Assembly (NCBI GenBank): GCA_937916025.1
Contig: CALGGX010000522.1
Span: 1 to 12,627 of the forward strand
DNA: 12,627 nt
From: an uncultured Selenomonadales bacterium
Lineage (GTDB): Bacteria; Bacillota_C; Negativicutes; Selenomonadales; Selenomonadaceae
Direction of reading: 5' to 3'
The translations under genes and the position numbers were made by a program. Below are positions 6,963 through 12,627 of the stretch, in pieces. The notes beneath the pieces were generated by a model. That model was not told the origin of the DNA, did not search any database, and saw only the letters and a list, made by a program, of their open reading frames with translations. How positions within the stretch are numbered: the stretch's first letter is position 1; every line of letters starts with the position of its first letter.

Positions 6963-9900
6963 ATGCAGGAAAAAATTATGCAGGAATGGAAGATACTCCG
7001 CCACGGCAAAAAAATCGACTTCGCAATCATAATCGGCATCACGCTTCTGTTTGCATTGATGATTGCGCTCAACGTCAATCTGATCTTTCAAATGAACTCG
7101 CGGCAGACCGAAGAGATCGGGCGAATGCAACTCGACAGCATCAAAGAAGATTTGCAGGAAACTCTCTCGCTGGCTGAAGACTCGACAATGCGAATGGCCG
7201 CCGAAGTCGATCAAATGCTCCGCGACGGTCGCTCGATGAACGAACTCAATCAATTTATCGTGCAACGCAAGAAAGATCAGAAGGCACTCTCGAACGGCAC
7301 GTGTTTCAACGTCTACGCGGCGAGCCGAGATTGGGTGATCATTCCGGACTTCGACATGCCGGAGGATTATCACGCGCAGGAGCGGCTGTGGTATAAAGGC
7401 GCGATGGAACACCCGGGCAGTGTTTTCATTTCGGAGCCGTACATTGATGCGGCAACCGGCGTGATGTGTTTTACCATGTCGACGATGTTGTCCGATCATC
7501 AAACCGTCGTCGGGATGGATTTCAATTTCAGTGACGTGCAGAAATCGGTCTTGCGCATGACTTCAGACAACGATCGCACCGCACTCATTTCGACGCGCAC
7601 CGGCATGATCATCGGCTATACCGACATGTCGCTCGTCGGCGAAAAAGTCTCGCGCAAACTGCCGGATTACGAAGGCATCCTCGCGCGCGTTGTCAAAACC
7701 AAAAATCACGACAGTTTTCTCGTCGAGTTTGACAATGACGCACATTCGTTCGTTGCAAAAGACAAGACGATTTTCAGCAGCGAAACCAACAACGGCTGGT
7801 ACATGATCCTCAGCGTCGACAATTGGGCATTGTACAAAGACAGCTATAAACAGATGATCGCGACAATTCTCGTCAGCTTCGTAATGATCGTCGTTATCGT
7901 GCTGTTTTACCTCAACGGCATGAAAAGCAATTTGAAAACCGAGCAGGCGATGCGCGTTAAGGAAGAATTTTTATCGCATATGTCGAGGGAGTTGCGAGAT
8001 CCGCTCCGAAACATTTTGAAACTCTCAAAAGTCGAGGCGTTGGAATCGGGCGTCGATCCGATCGAAAACACCGCGCAAATTCGCGAGTCCGCATTGCAAC
8101 TCTCCGACATGATCAACAATCTCTTTCAAGTCTCGAAAATGGTCGACGCCGAGAAAAACGACGACTCCGATGCGGAATGGCAACAGAGTAAAGAGCTTTC
8201 GGATATCAGTCATTTCACGCGCGTCGGCATCATCTTCGTGTTGATCGTTGCAATCACCGTGAGTATGTGGCTGTGCATCGACACCACGATCAATTGGGGC
8301 GACAGCAAGATGAATCGCGAAGTCGACGCGTATGATTATCAACTGTCGAATTGGCTGGCGAAACACAAAAGCATTTTGAGCATGTTCACCAACATCATAG
8401 CGGAGCGACCGCAGACGATGAGTAATTATCCCGCCGCCGTCAAACTGCTCAACGACATTGCAAAGAATTATCCCGAGATATCGGTTTGCTACATGGCGAA
8501 TCCCTACAAAGAACACACGGTTATAATGAACAACGGCTGGGAGGGACCGCCGGATTGGCACGTCGAGCAACGGCAGTGGTATATCGATACCGAACGTGCG
8601 GAGGACGGTTTCAGCGTCTCGGCTCCGTACTACGACGATCAGACGGGGCTTTACTGCATCACTTTATCGCAAGTGGTTTACGGCGAGAACGACGAATTTC
8701 TCGGCATCTTCGGCATTGATTTTTATCTCGATCGATTGATCAGCGTGCTCGGCGAGAGCTACAGTCGAAACGGCTACGCCTTCCTCGTCGACAAGAACGG
8801 CATCATCATTAATCATCCGAATAAGAATTATGAGATGGCAGTCAACAAAATGACCGACATCACCGGCACGGAATATCAAAAAGCCTATTCGATCGGCGAA
8901 GTCAACACGATCAAAGATTACACCGGCGCATACATGGCGTGTCTGGCGAAGAAAAATGCGTCGTCGGATTTCACGGTGATTGTTGCCAATCGCTGGTGGA
9001 ATATTTACGGCAACATCGTGACGTTGGGCATGGTGTTCGGAGTGTGCTTGGCAATTTGCATCATTGCCGTCAAGATACTGATCAATCGGCTGATCAATTG
9101 GCAGGAGGACAACAAACGTCGTCTGCAGGAGTCGGCGGATAAAGCTAAGGCGGCGGAGCAGGCAAAGACTCAATTCTTCACGCAAATGTCGCACGAGATC
9201 AGGACGCCGCTCAATGCGGTACTCGGAATGAATGAGATGATCATGCGCGAGTCGAAAGACGACGACATTCGCGATTACGCGTCTAACATACAGAGTGCGG
9301 GGCGGACGTTGCTGACGCTTATCAACAGCATTCTCGACTTCTCGAAGATCGAAGAAGGCAAGATGAAAATCGTGCCGGTGCGCTACAACACGACTGACGT
9401 GATTGATGATCTTGTAAACATGATATTGGAGCGCACTCGGAAGAAGGATTTGGAGTTCCGCACGGAAATTGATCCGACATTGCCGAAGAGTTTGTTCGGC
9501 GACGACGTTCGCATCAAGCAGGTGATCACGAACATCTTGACGAACGCGGTGAAGTATACGAAGTCGGGCTCGGTGACGCTGTCGATGAGCGCAGTCAATG
9601 TTGACGCCGACACGCTCGAGTTGCAAGTGCAGGTAAAAGACACCGGCATTGGGATCAAGGCGGAGGACATGGAGAAGCTGTTTCAATCGTTCCAGCGGCT
9701 CGACGAGGAGAAAAATCGCAACATTGAGGGGACGGGGCTCGGCATTTCGATCGTGCAGAAGCTGTTGATGATGATGGATTCGCGCTTGGAAGTGGCGAGC
9801 GAGTACGGCAAGGGCTCGACGTTTTCATTCAAGCTCAGGCAGAAGATCATCGACAACATGCCGATCGGGACGTACGGCGAACACAATTTGCCGCATCAGC

Positions 9901-10745
9901 AGCTCGAGTCGAGGCAGGAATATTTGCAAGCACCGCAGGCGAAAATCCTCGTGGTCGACGACAATAACATGAATTTGAAAGTGATGCGCGGGCTGTTGAA
10001 AGTGAATGCGATCGTGCCGGATTTGGTACAGGGCGGCGCGGAATGTCTCGAGGCGGTTCGGAAGAAGAAATACAACATCATCTTCTTGGATCACATGATG
10101 CCGGAGATGGACGGGATCGAGACGCTGAAGCATTTGCGCGGGGACGGCTTGATCGGAACCGATACGACGGTGATCGCGTTGACGGCGAATGCAATCAGCG
10201 GCGCGCAGGAAATGTATTTGCGCGAGGGATTTAACTCGTATTTGTCAAAACCGATAAACACGTCGGAGTTGGAAGCGTTGATCGCGAAGTATTTGCCGCC
10301 GGAATTGATTGAGCACGAAGAAGCCGAACCGAAACCGGTCGAGCCGATTGTCGAGGCGATTGAGCCGAAGACGATCACGGATATTTGCCCGTGGATGGAT
10401 CATGAATCGGCGTTGAGCTCGTGCATGGACAGCGAGGAATTTTTGAATGAGATGCTCGAAGATTTCAGTGCGGACGAGAAGTCGACCGAGTTGCAGAAAT
10501 TCTTCGAGTCGGACGATTGGCATAATTATCGAATTACGGTGCATGCGTTGAAGTCGACGGCGTTAATAATCGGCGCGACTGAGCTCAGCGAGCAGGCTAA
10601 AGTGCTCGAGTTTGCGGCGAAAGACGGCGATATCGATCTGATCAAGCAAAATCACGCGGCGTTGCTCGAGAATTACGCGCGCGTCTGCGATGATATCAGG
10701 AAGTGGTTGGAGGTTAGCGGTGATGAAGAAGATACTGATCGTTGA
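6963..10745 (+). CDS. Hybrid histidine kinase with two dCache sensors, a decayed DHp, HK-REC-HPt
   Basis: This is a membrane sensor kinase of about 1260 residues, numbered from the ATG at 6963. In order: TM1 (20-43), dCache sensor 1 (about 46-295), TM2 (299-318), a DHp-like helical pair without its histidine (329-397; MSRELRDPL has Arg342 in place of His) and without an ATPase domain, TM3 (421-439), dCache sensor 2 (about 440-680), TM4 (683-705), a normal DHp (MSHEIRTPLN, His744), an HATPase domain (N box NILTNAVKYT 857-866, DTGIGI 893-898, GTGLGIS 923-929), a REC domain (ILVVDD 994-999, phospho-acceptor Asp1043 in FLDHMMPEMDG, Lys1096) and a C-terminal HPt (VHALKSTALIIGA, His1194). The alternating membrane topology is self-consistent. 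CGAGG lies 6 bases before the chosen ATG; TTG 6948 and ATG 6978 are alternatives. The 3' end overlaps the next gene by 23 bases. Codon usage shifts toward G-ending codons in the second half. Confidence 0.93.
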   Translation: MQEKIMQEWKILRHGKKIDFAIIIGITLLFALMIALNVNLIFQMNSRQTEEIGRMQLDSIKEDLQETLSLAEDSTMRMAAEVDQMLRDGRSMNELNQFIVQRKKDQKALSNGTCFNVYAASRDWVIIPDFDMPEDYHAQERLWYKGAMEHPGSVFISEPYIDAATGVMCFTMSTMLSDHQTVVGMDFNFSDVQKSVLRMTSDNDRTALISTRTGMIIGYTDMSLVGEKVSRKLPDYEGILARVVKTKNHDSFLVEFDNDAHSFVAKDKTIFSSETNNGWYMILSVDNWALYKDSYKQMIATILVSFVMIVVIVLFYLNGMKSNLKTEQAMRVKEEFLSHMSRELRDPLRNILKLSKVEALESGVDPIENTAQIRESALQLSDMINNLFQVSKMVDAEKNDDSDAEWQQSKELSDISHFTRVGIIFVLIVAITVSMWLCIDTTINWGDSKMNREVDAYDYQLSNWLAKHKSILSMFTNIIAERPQTMSNYPAAVKLLNDIAKNYPEISVCYMANPYKEHTVIMNNGWEGPPDWHVEQRQWYIDTERAEDGFSVSAPYYDDQTGLYCITLSQVVYGENDEFLGIFGIDFYLDRLISVLGESYSRNGYAFLVDKNGIIINHPNKNYEMAVNKMTDITGTEYQKAYSIGEVNTIKDYTGAYMACLAKKNASSDFTVIVANRWWNIYGNIVTLGMVFGVCLAICIIAVKILINRLINWQEDNKRRLQESADKAKAAEQAKTQFFTQMSHEIRTPLNAVLGMNEMIMRESKDDDIRDYASNIQSAGRTLLTLINSILDFSKIEEGKMKIVPVRYNTTDVIDDLVNMILERTRKKDLEFRTEIDPTLPKSLFGDDVRIKQVITNILTNAVKYTKSGSVTLSMSAVNVDADTLELQVQVKDTGIGIKAEDMEKLFQSFQRLDEEKNRNIEGTGLGISIVQKLLMMMDSRLEVASEYGKGSTFSFKLRQKIIDNMPIGTYGEHNLPHQQLESRQEYLQAPQAKILVVDDNNMNLKVMRGLLKVNAIVPDLVQGGAECLEAVRKKKYNIIFLDHMMPEMDGIETLKHLRGDGLIGTDTTVIALTANAISGAQEMYLREGFNSYLSKPINTSELEALIAKYLPPELIEHEEAEPKPVEPIVEAIEPKTITDICPWMDHESALSSCMDSEEFLNEMLEDFSADEKSTELQKFFESDDWHNYRITVHALKSTALIIGATELSEQAKVLEFAAKDGDIDLIKQNHAALLENYARVCDDIRKWLEVSGDEEDTDR

Positions 10746-12003
10746 CGACGAGAAAATGATGCTGAAGATGGCGGCTCGAATTCTGTCGAAGAAATACGAA
10801 ACTGTGCAGGCGTCGAGCGGCGCGGAGGCGATCGAACAATTCCGCGCGGAGCGACCTGACATGGTATTGTCGGACTTGCTGATGCCGGAGATGGACGGCT
10901 ACGAGTTGCATCGTCGATTGCAGGAACTGACGACGGAGCCGGTGCCGATCATGTTCATGACGGCGGACGAGAGTGACGAGAGCGAGAGTCGGGGCTTTGA
11001 GATCGGCGCGGCGGATTACATTCGCAAGCCGCTGAAGGCAGACGTGTTGTTGCGGCGTATCGGGAACATCATCGACAATCTCGACAAGATACATGGACTG
11101 AAGCAGGCGGCGGATTTTGATCCGATGACGGGGCTGTTAAACAAGGCGGCGGCGACGCGCGAATTGACACTTCGATGCAAGGAGCAGTCGGGCGTGTTGA
11201 TGATGATCGATCTGGACAGTTTCAAGCTCGTCAACGATCTGTACGGGCATGCAATGGGCGATAAGATATTGGTATCGTTCGGGAATATATTGCGTGGCGT
11301 AATTCGGCAGAGCGACGTGATCGGGCGAATGGGCGGCGACGAGTTCATAGCGTTCTGCAACGGCATGCGCAACACGGACGAGATCGCGAACAAGGTCGGG
11401 CAAATGAACGAGTCGTTGATGAATGATGCGAAGAAATTGATGGGCGAGGATATGAACATTCCGCTCGGGACATCGGTTGGCTGTGTGTTTGCGCCGGACG
11501 AGGGCACGGAGTTTTCGGAGCTGAGTCAAAAGGCGGATAAAGCACTCTACAACGTCAAACAGCACGGCAAGCATGGTTGCGCGTTTTATTCCGAGGCGCA
11601 TCATTCAGTCGATGAAACGGAATCCGCGCGGAACATCTCGAGTATGCGAATGATTCTCGGCGAGCGGAACCGGGTGCCGGGGGCGTATTTTGTCGAGTTC
11701 GAGCAGTTCAAAGCGATCTGGCGGTTGGCGGTGCGGCTTGTCGACAATTATCAGAGAGAGATACAGTTCATGCAATTGACGCTCGACACGGAGGACGAGG
11801 CGTTGGTCGAGGAATTTCGCGAGGGGCTGATCAAGACGCTTCGGCGGAGCGATTGCGTAACGCAGCATGGGAAAAATCAATTCTTCGTGCTGTTGCAGGA
11901 AACGCCGCTTGCCAAGGGCAGGCTGGTAGAATATCGCATTCGCGGGAATTGGACACGGACGGCGATAGCGTTCGAGATGGAGAGCGTTCGGGGAGCGGAT
12001 TGA
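10723..12003 (+). CDS. Response regulator: REC - GGDEF diguanylate cyclase - decayed second GGDEF-like domain
   Basis: The product is a cytoplasmic response regulator that should make cyclic di-GMP from two GTP when phosphorylated. Its 426 residues contain a REC domain (1-120) with the acidic pair Asp8/Asp9, phospho-acceptor Asp51 (LSDLLMPEMDG), Thr80 and Lys102. An intact GGDEF domain follows (about 130-290): DPMTGLLNK, MIDLDSFKLVNDLYGHAMGD (Asp163) and MGGDEF (204-208). The inhibitory I-site RQSD (195-198) lies five residues before GGDEF, so product feedback is expected. Residues about 300-426 form a second, GGDEF-like fold in which LRRSDCVTQHGKNQFFVLL replaces the active loop with HGKNQF, so it cannot catalyse the reaction. 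The start has GGAGG (10709-10713) 9 bases upstream; GTG 10720 is an alternative. It overlaps the kinase gene by 23 bases, making it the natural phosphorelay partner of the HPt. The cellular output is not visible. Confidence 0.93.
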   Translation: MKKILIVDDEKMMLKMAARILSKKYETVQASSGAEAIEQFRAERPDMVLSDLLMPEMDGYELHRRLQELTTEPVPIMFMTADESDESESRGFEIGAADYIRKPLKADVLLRRIGNIIDNLDKIHGLKQAADFDPMTGLLNKAAATRELTLRCKEQSGVLMMIDLDSFKLVNDLYGHAMGDKILVSFGNILRGVIRQSDVIGRMGGDEFIAFCNGMRNTDEIANKVGQMNESLMNDAKKLMGEDMNIPLGTSVGCVFAPDEGTEFSELSQKADKALYNVKQHGKHGCAFYSEAHHSVDETESARNISSMRMILGERNRVPGAYFVEFEQFKAIWRLAVRLVDNYQREIQFMQLTLDTEDEALVEEFREGLIKTLRRSDCVTQHGKNQFFVLLQETPLAKGRLVEYRIRGNWTRTAIAFEMESVRGAD

Positions 12004-12004
12004 C

Positions 12005-12627
12005 ATGTCTGATGCGCGTTATGCCGACATTCTTCAGAAATACTTCGCGGACGACGGCTATCGATCGGATTACATAAATCGCAAGCGTTTCAAACAATAC
12101 TTCCGCGCGGAGTATGGTGAAGATTGCAATGTCGAGCAGATCGATGAGGTGTTGAAGCATGTCGGGAGGCAACTCGGCGATCGGATATTTCCGAAATACC
12201 AAAGCAAGCTGTTTGCGGAGATCATCGACGACGTAAAATCTCTGCTTGACGAAGGCGCGTCGGCGGTTTGTTTGGAATCCGTCTACGAACGATATCGCGC
12301 GAGACTCTCCGGCGAATTGAAGATTTACGATCGAAAAACATTCAAGCAATCGCTGTTGTCGAGTGACGAGTATAATGCCAATAGGGAATATTTCGATATT
12401 CTCGACGATTATGACGCCGACAATTTTATCGAGGACGTTCTGTCGATCTTAAAAAGATCGAATGATCCGATCGCAATTCGCTCGATCAAAGAATCGTTGT
12501 GGTACATTCAGCCCGACGAGATCAAAAAAATCTTGCACAATGAAAAAGCAATCGTGAATGTGGCTCCCGATATGTATTTTTACGCGCCGAACCTGCCGAT
12601 TGACGAACACGATCTCGATCGGTTGAT
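12005..12627 (+). CDS. Unrecognised protein, partial (3' end off the window)
   Basis: The frame is open for 207 codons to the right edge with no stop. The ATG lies one base after the stop of the response regulator, so it is the fourth gene of the signalling operon and is probably translated by coupling; no separate ribosome site is obvious beyond the purine-rich GGGAGCGG 6-13 bases upstream. I do not recognise the family. The visible part is soluble, charged, mostly helical in character, with no signal peptide or membrane segment. It shows loosely repeated units of about 60-70 residues: YADILQKYF followed by NRKRFKQYFRAEYG; LESVYERYRARL followed by DRKTFKQSLLSS; and IRSIKESLWYIQPDEIKKIL followed by VNVAPDMYFYAPN. 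The last unit has the helix-helix-hairpin pattern of a small winged helix. A DNA- or protein-binding role is speculation only. Codon use is less G-ending than the preceding gene. Confidence 0.75.
   Translation, partial: MSDARYADILQKYFADDGYRSDYINRKRFKQYFRAEYGEDCNVEQIDEVLKHVGRQLGDRIFPKYQSKLFAEIIDDVKSLLDEGASAVCLESVYERYRARLSGELKIYDRKTFKQSLLSSDEYNANREYFDILDDYDADNFIEDVLSILKRSNDPIAIRSIKESLWYIQPDEIKKILHNEKAIVNVAPDMYFYAPNLPIDEHDLDRL

Noticed and set aside
8664..9686. Minus-strand open frame of 340 codons opposite the hybrid kinase (and a 301-codon one at 6597-7502)
   Set aside because: Both are His/Arg/Val-rich antisense shadows of confident coding regions, with no recognisable domain or ribosome site.
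4963..12003. Possibility of a defence system or mobile island in the plus-strand operon
   Set aside because: All recognisable domains are signal-transduction domains; there are no nucleases, transposases, integrases, flanking repeats or phage genes.
12443..12461. Perfect 8-base inverted repeat (TCGATCTT / AAGATCGA) resembling a terminator
   Set aside because: It is inside an open coding frame and is not followed by a T run; the sequence is rich in GATC/TCGA strings, which make such dyads by chance.

Overview
The window looks like chromosomal DNA of a Bacillota (Firmicutes) bacterium. The minus-strand order rph, rdgB, yfcE-type phosphoesterase matches the rph-ysnA-ysnB order of Bacillus subtilis. 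The tRNA encodes its own CCA, starts are preceded by strong AGGAG-type ribosome sites, and TTG starts are common. Multi-domain hybrid kinases with dCache sensors next to response-regulator cyclases would fit the Negativicutes (Selenomonas-like bacteria), but that placement is inference and needs a search to confirm. No mobile element, CRISPR array or phage gene was seen.

Left part (1-4850), all on the minus strand. Read in the direction of transcription: a family 8 glycosyltransferase whose C-terminal part is thrown out of frame near a run of eight G; tRNA-Asn(GTT) with a near-consensus promoter and an intrinsic terminator; gatB, the tRNA-amidotransferase subunit; then an rph promoter and the tightly packed unit rph-rdgB-phosphoesterase, joined by overlapping stop and start codons and leaving the window at base 1. 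These are housekeeping genes of tRNA maturation, nucleotide-pool cleaning and misacylated-tRNA amidation.

Right part (4963-12627), all on the plus strand, divergent from the glycosyltransferase. It is a signalling operon: a dCache chemoreceptor (MCP); a roughly 1260-residue hybrid histidine kinase; a REC-GGDEF response regulator; and an unrecognised protein that runs off the right edge. Gaps between genes are 11, -23 and 1 bases, so they are almost certainly co-transcribed and partly translationally coupled. The inferred flow is extracellular ligand to dCache domains, to kinase autophosphorylation, to the internal REC and HPt, to the separate REC-GGDEF protein, to cyclic di-GMP, with the MCP feeding the chemotaxis array in parallel.

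The most unusual object is the kinase. It has two complete membrane-spanning dCache sensors in series, and between them a full-length DHp-like segment that has lost its histidine (Arg instead) and has no ATPase domain. It looks like two sensor kinases fused, with the first kinase core decayed into a linker. The response regulator shows a parallel theme: an intact GGDEF domain with I-site, followed by a second, decayed GGDEF-like domain. All three dCache domains in the operon keep most of the Arg-x-Trp-Tyr...Tyr-x-Asp...Asp signature known from amino-acid and amine-sensing dCache domains, with different residues at the first position. Codon usage also changes inside the kinase gene.
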